DNA of 64,000 nucleotides from Kutzneria buriramensis (GCF_043575855.1 NZ_CP144375.1:9114001-9178000), one strand, 5' to 3'; shown: positions 1 to 8,532, numbered from the stretch's first letter. Notes: a model not told the origin generated them from the letters alone. Numbers and translations: made by a program.

Positions 1-118
1 CCAGGCGGGTGCCGGGGTGGTCGGCGAGCAGGGTCGTGACCTCGTCGGCGAACGTGTCGAGCGGGCGGTCGTACGGGACCGGTTCGGCCTGGACGAGTGC
101 GACGGGCAGTGGCGGCAC
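1..118 (-). CDS. Carbon-nitrogen hydrolase (nitrilase-like), N-terminal fragment
   Basis: Only the first 39 codons are inside the window; the rest lies beyond the left edge. The GTG start at 118 follows a strong ribosome-binding site, GGAAGGAG, with a 6-base spacer. The translation begins VPPLPVALVQAEPVPYD, and VALVQA is the usual first beta strand of the nitrilase/CN-hydrolase fold, in which the Glu-Lys-Cys triad would come later and cannot be seen. Members of this superfamily hydrolyse amides or nitriles in the cytoplasm. The gene is divergent from the GntR regulator at 216, about 97 bp away, so that regulator probably controls it. The family call rests on a short fragment and is moderate. 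Confidence 0.5.
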   Translation of the reverse strand, partial: MPPLPVALVQAEPVPYDRPLDTFADEVTTLLADHPGTRL

Positions 119-203
119 GGGCGGCTCCTTCCGTCGGCTAGGGCGAAAAATAGTCCAGGCTGAACAGTTTCACAAGAGTGCTCATTGTGATCAGTTTTGG
201 GCG

Positions 204-209
204 TATCGT
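204..209 (+). promoter_or_regulatory. Probable -10 box (TATCGT) of the GntR gene
   Basis: TATCGT lies 6 bases upstream of the GTG at 216, and no Shine-Dalgarno sequence precedes that GTG at normal spacing. This suggests a leaderless transcript. The 97-bp gap to the divergent hydrolase gene must hold both promoters and any operator. Confidence 0.4.
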
Positions 210-215
210 GAGGCG

Positions 216-926
216 GTGGACCGTTTGAGCGTGCCGGCGCTGACGGGGATCCGCCGGCTGTCGGCATTGGACACCGTGCGGGCGCGCATCGCGCTGGCCG
301 TGGAACTGGGCCTGCTCGCGCCCGGCGAGGCGCTGCCGCCCGGTGGTGAGATCGCGGTGGCGCTGGGGGTTTCCGAGATCACCGTGCGGCGGGCGTTGGT
401 GTCGCTGTGCTCGGACGGCGTGCTGGAGCGGCGGCGGGGCCGTGGCGGGGGGACGTTGGTTTCGCTGTCCCCGGCCCGGGGAGTGGTGGCGGAGATCGCC
501 GCGTACACCGGCGCGGCGGCGGAGGTGCACGAGCTGATCGATCATCGGTTGGTGCTGGAGAGCGGGCTGGTGCATCTGGCGGCGGTGCGGGGCGTTGCGG
601 TGGACGAGCTGTGGGAGCTGGTGGGGCGCATGGAGAAGGCGTCCGGCTGGGCCGAGTTCCACGAGCTGGATGCCGCGTTCCATCTGGCGGTGGTCGGCGC
701 GAGCGGGATGCCGTCGGGTGTCGCCAGGTTCGGGGATGTGGTGCGGGAGCTGTATCGGTATTACCTGCCGTACCCGATGGAGTATCTGCGGGAGTCCAAC
801 CGGGAGCACGCGGAACTGGTGGAGGCGTTGGGAAAGGGCGACGCGGTGAGGGCGGTCGATGTGGTGTGCCGGCACGTCGGGGCGCTGCATTCGACGATGC
901 TGGCCCGGCACGGGGTTTCGCCGTAG
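216..926 (+). CDS. GntR/FadR-family transcriptional regulator
   Basis: A 236-residue protein with an N-terminal winged helix-turn-helix (about residues 18-78; GEIAVALGVSEITVRRALVSL is read across it, followed by the wing ERRRGRGGGT) and an all-helical FCD-type ligand domain (about 90-225) with the expected Asp and His residues (FHELDAAFHLAV, NREHAELVEAL, VCRHVGALH). This is the FadR subfamily, whose members bind small carboxylic acids and release DNA. It is divergent from a nitrilase-like gene, the likely target (inference). The reading frame stays open far upstream, but GTG 216 is chosen because a -10-like TATCGT sits 6 bases before it; GTG 231 is an alternative. Confidence 0.85.
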   Translation: MDRLSVPALTGIRRLSALDTVRARIALAVELGLLAPGEALPPGGEIAVALGVSEITVRRALVSLCSDGVLERRRGRGGGTLVSLSPARGVVAEIAAYTGAAAEVHELIDHRLVLESGLVHLAAVRGVAVDELWELVGRMEKASGWAEFHELDAAFHLAVVGASGMPSGVARFGDVVRELYRYYLPYPMEYLRESNREHAELVEALGKGDAVRAVDVVCRHVGALHSTMLARHGVSP

Positions 927-947
927 GGGTGGTTGTGTTTGCGGGTC

Positions 948-1003
948 GGGGGCTTATGGTGAGGGTGGCTGTTGTGGGGGCTTATGGTGAGGATGGTTGT
1001 GTA
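948..1003. repeat. Two tandem copies of a 28-bp repeat
   Basis: The segment at 948-975 (GGGGGCTTATGGTGAGG...) is repeated at 976-1003 with a few substitutions. It sits just downstream of the GntR gene and before the palindromic element at 1014. No coding potential or known function is evident. Confidence 0.6.
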
Positions 1004-1013
1004 GTTGTATGTC

Positions 1014-1133
1014 GCGTGGATTTTGCGTGGAGCCTCTGAACGATGGCCATGAGGGGCATCTCCGGGGCAGGCTCCGCCTGCCCCTCACGCAGGAAAGCTT
1101 AGGCCATCGTCCCCCTCCACGCAAAATCCACGC
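1014..1133. repeat. Palindromic element, copy 1 (120 bp)
   Basis: The ends are a perfect 19-bp inverted repeat: GCGTGGATTTTGCGTGGAG at 1014-1032 and its complement at 1115-1133. Nested inside are CGATGGCC (1041-1048) with GGCCATCG (1102-1109), and a central GGGGCAGGC/GCCTGCCCC stem. The whole element could fold into one long, interrupted hairpin. A second, diverged copy in opposite orientation lies at 3036-3158, and the two bracket the HNH endonuclease gene. It has no reading frame of its own. It resembles a non-autonomous mobile element or a large REP-like sequence; there is no clear target-site duplication. Confidence 0.8.
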
Positions 1134-1240
1134 TTATCGTGTTGTTGCCGGTTCTGCGCGACCGATCGCTCGATTATGCATGAAACAGTTCACCCGTTAG
1201 GGATTCGATTTGGATCTTGCAGGTCGGTATTCTTAGAGGT

Positions 1241-2383
1241 ATGGAACTCACCCGGGAGTTGGAGAGAGTCGAGCCTTGCGGGGCCCTGCTCGATCTTCTC
1301 GCGGGGCTCGATCTGGACGCCCTTTCCGCCGACGAGCGGGTTACCGTCACCATTCTCGCTCGTAAGATCAGGGCCTTCGCCGACTACGTGGAGTTGGCTG
1401 TGCTGCGGGGTGTCGAGGACACCGCCGAGTTGGCGATGGCCATCACCGAACCCGAGCAGACCGTAGTCCGGCGTAAGGAGTTGACCGAGGATCTGCGGAC
1501 CCTGCCCCGCCTGATGGACCAGTTGCGGGAGGGTCGGTTGGACCTGCGGCGGCTCGAAGCGGTCCGTGATCGGGTCCGGAACCTGCCGTCCGTTGCGCTC
1601 ATCGCCGAGGTCGAAGACGCCCTGCTCGACATCGCCCCAGGACTCACCCACTCCCAGTTGGGTCGCCGGACCACCGCCCTGGTCGCGCAAGCCGACCCCA
1701 CCGGCTACGAACAACGCCACCAGAAGGCCAAGTCCGAGCGTCGGGTGGAGATCCGGCCGCTGCCGGACGGCATGGCCCACCTCACCGCGACCCTGCCCGC
1801 CGTCGAGGCCCGCATGGTCCACGACCTGCTCTGCGCCGACGCCAAAGACCTCCCGAAGGATGACCGCACCACCGACCAGAAACGAGCGGATGCCTTCCTG
1901 GACCGGTTCCTGGGCAACGTTCGGAAGCGCGATGTCCAGGTCCACGTCACCATCTCGATGGAGACCTTGATGGGGTTGACCGAAGACCCCGCCCTACTCG
2001 AGGGCTACGGCCCCATCACCGCCGACACCGCCCGCGAACTCGCCATGGACGGCATCTGGCGGGCCATCCTCCTCGACGACCACGACCACGCCGACACCAT
2101 CGGCAAACACACCTACCGCCCCGGCCGCCGCCTCAAAGAACTCGTCGGCGTCCGCGCCGGCAACGTCTGCTCCGCCCCCGGCTGCACCCGACCCATCCAA
2201 GAAGGCGACCACGTCACCCCCTGGCCCAAAGGCCACACCACACTCGCCAACGTCAAAGGCCTCTGCACCCGCCACCACCACCTCAAACACGACACCCACA
2301 AGGTCACCGTCGACAACGACGGCAGCCTGCACTGGACCACCCCACACGGCCGCAACTACACCACCACACCCCACAAATACTGA
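1241..2383 (+). CDS. HNH endonuclease with DUF222 domain (13E12 repeat family)
   Basis: A 380-residue protein. Residues 1 to about 290 are the helical DUF222 region (RRKELTEDLRTLPRLMDQL, TAVEARMVHDLL-like segments), followed by a C-terminal HNH nuclease motif: GNVCSAPGCTRPIQEGDHV, then PWPKGHTTLANVKGLC and HHHLKH, giving the metal-binding Cys pairs and catalytic His. Family members are abundant in mycobacteria and other actinomycetes, and their substrate is unknown; association with mobile DNA is common. ATG 1241 is preferred to TTG 1217 because a TATTCT -10 box (1228-1233) lies 7 bases before it. The gene sits between two palindromic elements (1014-1133, 3036-3158), which raises the possibility that the three travel or evolve together (inference). 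Confidence 0.85.
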   Translation: MELTRELERVEPCGALLDLLAGLDLDALSADERVTVTILARKIRAFADYVELAVLRGVEDTAELAMAITEPEQTVVRRKELTEDLRTLPRLMDQLREGRLDLRRLEAVRDRVRNLPSVALIAEVEDALLDIAPGLTHSQLGRRTTALVAQADPTGYEQRHQKAKSERRVEIRPLPDGMAHLTATLPAVEARMVHDLLCADAKDLPKDDRTTDQKRADAFLDRFLGNVRKRDVQVHVTISMETLMGLTEDPALLEGYGPITADTARELAMDGIWRAILLDDHDHADTIGKHTYRPGRRLKELVGVRAGNVCSAPGCTRPIQEGDHVTPWPKGHTTLANVKGLCTRHHHLKHDTHKVTVDNDGSLHWTTPHGRNYTTTPHKY

Positions 2384-2399
2384 CCGCCTCGCAAAGCCG

Positions 2400-2716
2400 C
2401 AGACCCGCACACCGGCCAGTCACCCCCATCGCCCCACCAGACCTCCGCCCCACCAGACCTCCGCCCCACCAGACCTCCGCCCCACCAGACCTCCGCCCCA
2501 CCAGACCTCCGCCCCACCAGACCTCCGCCCCACCAGACCTCCGCCCCACCAGACCTCCGCCCCACCAGACCTCCGCCCCACCAGACCTCCGCCCCACCAG
2601 ACCTCCGCCCCACCAGACCTCCGCCCCACCAGACCTCCGCCCCACCAGACCTCCGCCCCACCAGACCTCCGCCCCACCGGGCCACAGACCCGCACACCGG
2701 CCAGTCACCCCCATCG
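2400..2716. repeat. 16-bp tandem array inside a 32-bp direct repeat
   Basis: Fifteen perfect copies of GCCCCACCAGACCTCC run from 2431 to 2670, with a partial copy at 2671-2678. The array is bracketed by a 32-bp direct repeat (starting CAGACCCGCACACCGG) at 2400-2431 and 2685-2716. Sixteen is not a multiple of three, so any translation cycles through all frames (the minus strand reads EVWWGGGLVGRRSGGA over and over). This argues for a non-coding minisatellite expanded by slippage, not a protein repeat. Copy number is likely to vary between strains. Confidence 0.9.
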
Positions 2717-3035
2717 GGGCCGCCCCCTCGGGCCACCCCTATCGCCCCACCGGGGGGCCGCCCCACACCGGCCATCCACCCCAATCGGGCCACCCCCACC
2801 ACCCCACCCCCATCGCCCTACCGGGGCCACCACCCCACCGGACCACCACCCACTGGGCTACCACCTCACTGGGCCACCAATTCGCCAAGCCACCAGCCAA
2901 CCGCTCCACCGCCTAACCAAGCCACCTCCCCAACCCCATTCCCACCACCCAACCACCCCAATACCACCCCCACGTTCCTTGACAATTCCACAGCGAACCA
3001 AAAACCCGCCAAAACACCACCAGCAACCACCGTCT
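2717..3035. other. C-rich, low-complexity intergenic stretch
   Basis: The plus strand is dominated by CCACC-type runs (CACCCCACCGGACCACC and similar), as an extension of the composition of the adjacent array. I see no convincing gene, promoter or structured RNA. Long open frames here are an artefact of the skewed composition. Confidence 0.6.
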
Positions 3036-3158
3036 CGGGTCGATTTTGTGTGGAGGTGGACGATGGCCTAAGCTTTCCGGCGCGAGGGGCAGGCGAAGCC
3101 TGCCCCGGAAAGGCTCCTCGAAGGCCATCGTCCAGAGGCTCCACACAAAATCGACCCG
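3036..3158. repeat. Palindromic element, copy 2 (123 bp, opposite orientation)
   Basis: The ends are a perfect 20-bp inverted repeat: CGGGTCGATTTTGTGTGGAG at 3036-3055 and its complement at 3139-3158. The interior matches the reverse complement of copy 1: GGACGATGGCCTAAGCTTTCC-like on one arm, a central GGGGCAGGC/GCCTGCCCC stem, and AAGGCCATCGTCC on the other arm. Where the termini differ from copy 1 (GTGGATTTTGC versus GTCGATTTTGT), both arms have changed together, so the palindrome is preserved. Confidence 0.8.
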
Positions 3159-3332
3159 AACCCTGCCGTCAAAACCGGGACCATCCGCGCCTTGGTCAGC
3201 CAGCTCGGAACCGCCAAAACCCGCCAGACGCTCCAGCCCACGCCCCGTCACCGAGTCATGGAGCGCCCGCTCTCCGGCATTCCTGAGCCGCGCCAAATAC
3301 CGCTGCCGCTCCGCCTCCGCGAGCCGTGCCAC
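3159..3332 (-). other. Possible remnant of a small coding region
   Basis: From GTG 3332 the minus strand reads VARLAEAERQRYLARLRNA and continues with ordinary, charged, helical-looking sequence to about 3160, then runs straight into the palindromic element with no stop. A stop codon (TAG) lies four codons upstream of this GTG. The composition looks more protein-like than the surrounding C-rich DNA, so it may be a gene whose 3' end was replaced by the element. I do not recognise a family. It could equally be chance. Confidence 0.25.
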
Positions 3333-3435
3333 CAGAAACCGCTAACCGGCGACTCCGATTCGCGCCGCGAAACCCACACAGCCGCCGTCAACCGACCAAT
3401 CCCGCCCCAACCATCCCCGCCCAACCCCCAGCACA

Positions 3436-4422
3436 TCACCCCAGCGAACGGAACACCCGCAGGATCTCCTCCGCCGCCAGCGTCGCCGTCAGCTGGCCGT
3501 CCCGGACCCGCCGCTCCAACTCCGGCACGACCGCCCGCACCTCCGGGCTTCCGTGCAGGGACGCCAGCAGTTGGTCGTGCACCATCGACCACGCCCAGTC
3601 GACCTGCTGCTGCCGCCGCCTCGAATCCAGCTCGCCGGAACTTTCCAACGCCGCCCGGTGCGCCTGGACCGCGCCCCACACGTCGTCCAATCCGGACGCC
3701 GTCAAACCGCTGCACGTCAACACCTTCGGCGCGGCCTCGGGACCCCGCAGCAGCCGCAGGGCCCCGGTCAGCTCCCGAGCGGCCTTCCGCGCGTCGGCCT
3801 CGTGCGGCCCGTCGGCCTTGTTCACGGCGACGACATCGGCGAGCTCCAGTACGCCCTTTTTGATGCCCTGCAACTGATCCCCGGTCCGAGCCAGCGCGAG
3901 CAGCAGGAAACAGTCGACCATGTTGGCCACGGCGATCTCGGACTGCCCGACGCCGACGGTCTCCACCAGGACCACGTCATAGCCGGCGGCCTCGACCAGC
4001 ACGATCGACTCCCGCGTGGCTCGAGCCACCCCGCCCAGCGTCCCGGACGTCGGCGACGGCCGTACGAAGGCATTCTCGTCCACGGCGAGCCGAGCCATCC
4101 GGGTCTTGTCGCCCAGAATGCTGCCGCCGCTGCGGCTGGACGACGGGTCCACCGCCAGCACGGCCACCCGATGCCCCGCGGCGGTCAGCGACGTGCCCAG
4201 CGCCTCGATGAAGGTCGACTTCCCGGCCCCGGGCACGCCGGTGATCCCCACCCGCTGCGCCCCGCCGGCGTGCGGCAGCAGCTCGACGAGCAGCTGCTGC
4301 GCGAGCTCCCGGTGCGCGGGCTTGGTCGACTCCACCAGCGTGATCGCCCGCGCCAGCACCGTCCGCGACCCGTCGAGCACGCCCTTCGCGTACTCGCGGA
4401 CATCGACCGGCTTACGCGCCAT
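3436..4422 (-). CDS. meaB: Methylmalonyl-CoA mutase-associated GTPase MeaB (ArgK family)
   Basis: A 328-residue G3E-family GTPase of normal length. The Walker A motif GVPGAGKST is at residues 62-70, followed by DPSSSRSGGSILGDKTRM, the switch-region signature of MeaB/ArgK, and the NKAD base-recognition motif. MeaB proteins dock on methylmalonyl-CoA mutase, gate adenosylcobalamin loading and protect the enzyme from inactivation. Its start overlaps the end of mutB by 11 bp (4412-4422), so the two are translationally coupled and last in the mutA-mutB-meaB operon. Downstream lies the non-coding C-rich region, with no clear terminator. Confidence 0.95.
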   Translation of the reverse strand: MARKPVDVREYAKGVLDGSRTVLARAITLVESTKPAHRELAQQLLVELLPHAGGAQRVGITGVPGAGKSTFIEALGTSLTAAGHRVAVLAVDPSSSRSGGSILGDKTRMARLAVDENAFVRPSPTSGTLGGVARATRESIVLVEAAGYDVVLVETVGVGQSEIAVANMVDCFLLLALARTGDQLQGIKKGVLELADVVAVNKADGPHEADARKAARELTGALRLLRGPEAAPKVLTCSGLTASGLDDVWGAVQAHRAALESSGELDSRRRQQQVDWAWSMVHDQLLASLHGSPEVRAVVPELERRVRDGQLTATLAAEEILRVFRSLG

Positions 4423-6598
4423 CGGCCGCGTGGTCCAGCGACGTCGCCAGCCGGTCGATCAGCCCAAGCGCCGCATCCGCGATCACCGTGCCCGGCGGGA
4501 AGATCGCCACCGCACCGGCCTCGTAGAGCGCGTCGAAGTCGGCCGGCGGGATGACACCGCCCACCACGATCATGATGTCCGACCGGTCCACCGCGTCCAG
4601 CTCCTGGCGCAGCGCCGGCACGAGGGTCAGATGCCCGGCGGCCAGCGACGACACGCCGACGATGTGCACGTCGGCCTCCACGGCCTGCCGCGCCACCTCC
4701 GCCGGCGTCTGGAACAGCGGGCCCACGTCCACGTCGAAGCCGAGGTCGGCGAACGCGGTGGCGATCACCTTCTGCCCGCGGTCGTGCCCGTCCTGCCCCA
4801 TCTTGGCCACCAGGATGCGCGGCCGCCGGCCCTCTTCGCGCTCGAACTCGGCGACCCGCTCCAGCACGGCCGACACGTTCCCGGCGCTGCCGGCCTCGTC
4901 GCGGTACACACCGGAGATGGTACGGATCTGCCCGGCATGCCGCCCGTACACCTTCTCCAGCGCGTCGGAGATCTCGCCGACGGTGGCCTTCGCGCGGGCC
5001 GCGTTCACGGCCAGCTCCAGCAGGTTCCCGTCGGCAGAAGCCGCCGCGGTCAGGGCCCTCAGCGCGTCCTGAGTGGACTGTTCGTCGCGTTCTTCGCGCA
5101 GCCGCCGCAGCTTCTCGATCTGCTGCGCCCGCACGCCGTGGTTGTCGACCTTGAGGACCTCGATCTCCTCGTCGGCGTCCACCCGGTACTTGTTGACGCC
5201 GATCACCGGCTGCCGGCCCGAGTCGATCCGGGCCTGCGTCCGCGCCGCCGCCTCCTCCACCCGCAGCTTCGGGATGCCGGCGTCGATGGCCTTGGCCATG
5301 CCGCCGGCCTGCTCCACCTCGGCGATGTGCGCCCACGCCTGCCGCGCCAGGTCGTAGGTCAGCCGCTCCACGAACGCGCTGCCGCCCCACGGGTCGATCA
5401 CCCGCGTGGTGCCGGATTCCTGTTGCAGCACGAGCTGGGTGTTGCGGGCGATGCGCGCCGAGAAGTCCGTCGGCAGCGCCAGCGCCTCGTCCAGGGCGTT
5501 GGTGTGCAACGACTGCGTGTGTCCCTGCGTCGCCGCCATCGCCTCGACGCAGGTCCGCGCCACGTTGTTGTAGACGTCCTGAGCGGTCAGCGACCAGCCG
5601 GATGTCTGCGAATGGGTACGCAGGGAAAGGGACTTCGGATTGGCGGGGTTGAAGCCCTTGACCAGCTTGGCCCACAGCAGGCGGGCCGCGCGGAGCTTGG
5701 CCACCTCCATGAAGAAGTTCATGCCGATGGCCCAGAAGAACGACAGCCGCGGCGCGAAGATGTCGATGTCCAGCCCCGCGTCCACGCCGGCGCGCAGGTA
5801 CTCCACGCCGTCGGCCAGCGTGTAGGCCAGCTCCAGGTCGGCGGTCGCGCCGGCTTCCTGGATGTGGTAGCCGGAGATGGAGATGGAGTTGTACTTGGGC
5901 ATCCGCTGCGAGGTGAACGCGAAGATGTCGGAGATGATCCGCATCGACGGCTGCGGCGGGTAGATGTAGGTGTTGCGGACCATGAACTCCTTGAGGATGT
6001 CGTTCTGGATGGTCCCGGCCAGCTGCTCCGGGGCCACCCCCTGCTCCTCGGCGGCCACGATGTACAGCGCCAGCACCGGCAGCACCGCGCCGTTCATGGT
6101 CATCGACACGCTCATCCGGTCCAGCGGGATCCCGTCGAACAGCTGTCGCATGTCGTAGATCGAGTCGATCGCCACGCCGGCCATGCCGACGTCGCCGGCC
6201 ACCCGGGGGTGGTCGCTGTCGTAGCCGCGGTGCGTGGCCAGGTCGAACGCCACCGACAGGCCCTTCTGGCCGGCGGCCAGGTTGCGCCGGTAGAAGGCGT
6301 TGGACTCCTCGGCGGTGGAAAAGCCGGCGTACTGTCGGATGGTCCACGGCTGGTTCACGTACATCGTCGGGTACGGCCCGCGCAGGTACGGCGCGATGCC
6401 CGGGTAGGTGCCCAGGAAGTCGAGCCCCGCAAGGTCTTCCGCGGTGTACAGCGGCTTGACGCCGATGCCCTCCGGCGACTCCCACACCAGCGCGTCGGTG
6501 TCCTTGCCGGTGGCCTCGTGCAGGGCCTTGCGCCAGTCGTCGGCGCCGCCGGCGGCCTCGGGGTCGCCGAGCGGGACGTCCGCGAAGTTCGGGATCAT
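4412..6598 (-). CDS. mutB: Methylmalonyl-CoA mutase large (catalytic) subunit
   Basis: A 728-residue protein, the normal size for the large subunit. It begins MIPNFADVPLG. The N-terminal (beta/alpha)8 barrel carries the substrate-binding sequence YPTMYVNQPWTIRQYAGF, and the C-terminal cobalamin domain has the lower-ligand motif DGHDRG at about residue 605 (DxHxxG). It interconverts (R)-methylmalonyl-CoA and succinyl-CoA with adenosylcobalamin, in propionate and odd-chain catabolism or as a source of extender units for polyketides. ATG 6598 overlaps the stop of mutA (ATGA), which fixes the start against longer in-frame readings. No B12 riboswitch was seen upstream of the operon. Confidence 0.96.
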   Translation of the reverse strand: MIPNFADVPLGDPEAAGGADDWRKALHEATGKDTDALVWESPEGIGVKPLYTAEDLAGLDFLGTYPGIAPYLRGPYPTMYVNQPWTIRQYAGFSTAEESNAFYRRNLAAGQKGLSVAFDLATHRGYDSDHPRVAGDVGMAGVAIDSIYDMRQLFDGIPLDRMSVSMTMNGAVLPVLALYIVAAEEQGVAPEQLAGTIQNDILKEFMVRNTYIYPPQPSMRIISDIFAFTSQRMPKYNSISISGYHIQEAGATADLELAYTLADGVEYLRAGVDAGLDIDIFAPRLSFFWAIGMNFFMEVAKLRAARLLWAKLVKGFNPANPKSLSLRTHSQTSGWSLTAQDVYNNVARTCVEAMAATQGHTQSLHTNALDEALALPTDFSARIARNTQLVLQQESGTTRVIDPWGGSAFVERLTYDLARQAWAHIAEVEQAGGMAKAIDAGIPKLRVEEAAARTQARIDSGRQPVIGVNKYRVDADEEIEVLKVDNHGVRAQQIEKLRRLREERDEQSTQDALRALTAAASADGNLLELAVNAARAKATVGEISDALEKVYGRHAGQIRTISGVYRDEAGSAGNVSAVLERVAEFEREEGRRPRILVAKMGQDGHDRGQKVIATAFADLGFDVDVGPLFQTPAEVARQAVEADVHIVGVSSLAAGHLTLVPALRQELDAVDRSDIMIVVGGVIPPADFDALYEAGAVAIFPPGTVIADAALGLIDRLATSLDHAADGA

Positions 6599-8418
6599 CG
6601 AGCACCCTCCAACTGGCGATACACCGAGTGCAGCACGGACAGCGCGTCGCAGCCGGCGAAGATGAACGCGTCCGCGCCGCTTTCCGCCCACTTCTTCGGG
6701 CTGCCGGCCAGGAACACGTGCGTCGCGCCGGCTTCCTTCAGCGCGGCGACCACCGAGGCGGCCTCCTCCGCATACAACTTGTCCGACGAGCAGACGCAGG
6801 CGACGCCGCCGGGGAAGTCCGCCACCGCGCCTGCCGGCGTCTCGATGCCGCCGGCGTTGAACAGGTTCGCGGCGAACGTCGACCGTCCGGTGTGGACGGC
6901 CACTGGACCGAGCGTGGCCAGGAAGACCGACGGCCGGGCACCGGTTTCCGCCAGTAGGGCGTCGGACCGGTCCCGCAGCTCCTCGAACGCCTGCGCATAA
7001 CGCAGCCGCGGCAGGCCACCTTCAGGAAGCACTGGCAACGGCTTGCGCGACACCGGCTTCTCGCCGAGGTTGGGGAACTCGCTGACGCCGGTCAGGGCGT
7101 CCCGCCGGTGCGCGATGTTGTCGCTGCGCCGCTCCCACGTCGCCGCCAATCGCTCCCGCACAAGGGGAAACGCCTCGACCAGGCCGCCGGCGCGCTCGAT
7201 CTCCTGGAACCACGCCCATCCGGCGCGGGCCAGGTCGTCGGTGAGCCGCTCCACGTACCACGAGCCGCCGGCCGGGTCGATCACCTGCCCCAGGTGCGAC
7301 TCCTCCAGCAGCAACGCCTGCGTGTTGCGGGCGATGCGCCGTGAGAACGGATCGGGCAGGCCGATCGCCGCGTCGAACGTCTGCACGGTCACGGCATCCG
7401 CGCCGCCGGTGCCCGCCGCGAAGCACGCCAGCGTCGTGCGCAGCATGTTCACCCACGGGTCCCGCTGCGTCAGCATCGCCGACGACGTCACGGCGTGCTG
7501 CACCTGCGCCGACGCCGCGCCGCTGACCTGCGTGACCCGGGTCCACAGCCGCCGGGCGGCGCGCAGCTTGGCGATGGTCATGAACTGGTCGGCCGTTGCC
7601 GCGTAACGGAATTCCAGCAGCCGGGCGGCCGTCGGGACGTCGAGACCGGCGGCGGTCAGCGCCCGCAGGTACGTCACGCCGGCCGCGATCGAGCAGCCCA
7701 GCTCCTCGGCGTCGCTGCCGCCGGCGTCGTGATAGGGCAGGGCGTCCACGACGATCGCCCGCAGCTTGGAATGCGACCGCGAGACCCGCACCGCCAGCGC
7801 GACCGCCGCGTCGAGGTCGGGGGAGACGCCGGTGCGGGCGTGCACGCCGAGCGGGTCGATGCCGAGGTTGCCGATCGCCGCGCTCGGCTGGACGTCCAGC
7901 ACATCGAAGTACGCGTCGGCGGCGGCCTCGAACTCCGGCCCCGCGTCCAGCACGACCCCGGCCAGGTCCAGGTACACGCCGTTCAGGGCGTCGCCGAGTC
8001 CGGACACGGGCACGCCGCCGTCGCCGGCCACCAGCCACACCGAGGCGGCGCCGTTCTCCAGATCCGCCAGCACCTCGCGGTTGGTCACCGCCGGATCGGG
8101 ATCGGCGTGCCGCTGGCGCACGTCCCAGCCGCCGGCGGCGGAACCCTGCGCGGTGCCGGCGCGCACGTACGGCGCCAGCCCCGGGAAGCCGGCCGCCGGG
8201 GCGGCGTCCTCGGCCGTGTACAGGGGGCTGATCGTGATGCCGTCGTAGGTCTCGGTGGCGAGCAGATCCTCCGGACTGTCACGGTGCTCGCCCTCGCCGA
8301 GCACCCCCGACTTGCGCAGCACTGCCTCCACCGACCTGCGCCACTGCGCGCGATCGGCCTCCGGGAACTCGCCGGCGAGCGTCAGCTCCGCCGGTCCGGT
8401 TGTGGACGGCGTCGTCAT
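6595..8418 (-). CDS. mutA: Methylmalonyl-CoA mutase small subunit
   Basis: A 607-residue protein related to MutB over the barrel domain (SPLYTAEDA, then GGSWYVERLTDDLARAGW, FQEIERAGG). As is normal for MutA, the C-terminal domain lacks the DxHxxG cobalamin ligand, so it is the non-catalytic partner of the heterodimer. It is the first gene of the operon. The ATG at 8418 has no Shine-Dalgarno, but TACCAT lies 8 bases before it, so the transcript may be leaderless. The stop overlaps the mutB start by four bases. Confidence 0.95.
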   Translation of the reverse strand: MTTPSTTGPAELTLAGEFPEADRAQWRRSVEAVLRKSGVLGEGEHRDSPEDLLATETYDGITISPLYTAEDAAPAAGFPGLAPYVRAGTAQGSAAGGWDVRQRHADPDPAVTNREVLADLENGAASVWLVAGDGGVPVSGLGDALNGVYLDLAGVVLDAGPEFEAAADAYFDVLDVQPSAAIGNLGIDPLGVHARTGVSPDLDAAVALAVRVSRSHSKLRAIVVDALPYHDAGGSDAEELGCSIAAGVTYLRALTAAGLDVPTAARLLEFRYAATADQFMTIAKLRAARRLWTRVTQVSGAASAQVQHAVTSSAMLTQRDPWVNMLRTTLACFAAGTGGADAVTVQTFDAAIGLPDPFSRRIARNTQALLLEESHLGQVIDPAGGSWYVERLTDDLARAGWAWFQEIERAGGLVEAFPLVRERLAATWERRSDNIAHRRDALTGVSEFPNLGEKPVSRKPLPVLPEGGLPRLRYAQAFEELRDRSDALLAETGARPSVFLATLGPVAVHTGRSTFAANLFNAGGIETPAGAVADFPGGVACVCSSDKLYAEEAASVVAALKEAGATHVFLAGSPKKWAESGADAFIFAGCDALSVLHSVYRQLEGAR

Positions 8419-8492
8419 GCGACCCGATGGTAGGGCAAGTTACTTATGCGTAGCTTGTGAGAAGGCTCGCTCGCCGCTGATTCGGTACAGAT

Positions 8493-8524
8493 GTAGGGGG
8501 CGGTCCGGGGGGACCACCCCCTAC
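8493..8524. terminator. Hairpin terminator after the alpha-glucosidase gene
   Basis: GTAGGGGGCGGTCC (8493-8506) pairs with GGACCACCCCCTAC (8511-8524) with a single internal mismatch and a GGGG loop. It lies 9 bases beyond the stop of the minus-strand alpha-glucosidase gene and upstream of mutA. There is no long T-tract, which is common for actinomycete terminators. Confidence 0.7.
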
Positions 8525-8532
8525 ACGTCAGC

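Noticed and set aside
9..215. N-terminal extension of the GntR protein back to position 9
   Set aside because: The extension is antisense to the nitrilase-like gene, has no family match, and would remove the promoter at 204.
2304..2802. Long minus-strand reading frames rich in GGLVGRRSGGAEVWWG repeats
   Set aside because: They are translations of the 16-bp non-coding array, open in all frames because the unit lacks stop codons.
2866..3144. Coding frame through the second palindromic element
   Set aside because: The peptide (GRLRLP, SLGHRPP) is a by-product of the palindrome; both copies give similar peptides in unrelated contexts.
4016..7000. A 994-codon plus-strand open frame
   Set aside because: It is antisense to mutB and meaB, with Arg/His/Gly-skewed composition typical of a shadow frame in GC-rich DNA.
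8419..8532. Cobalamin riboswitch upstream of the mutA operon
   Set aside because: The gap is only 114 bp, contains a terminator, lacks a B12-box-like sequence, and mutA appears to be leaderless.
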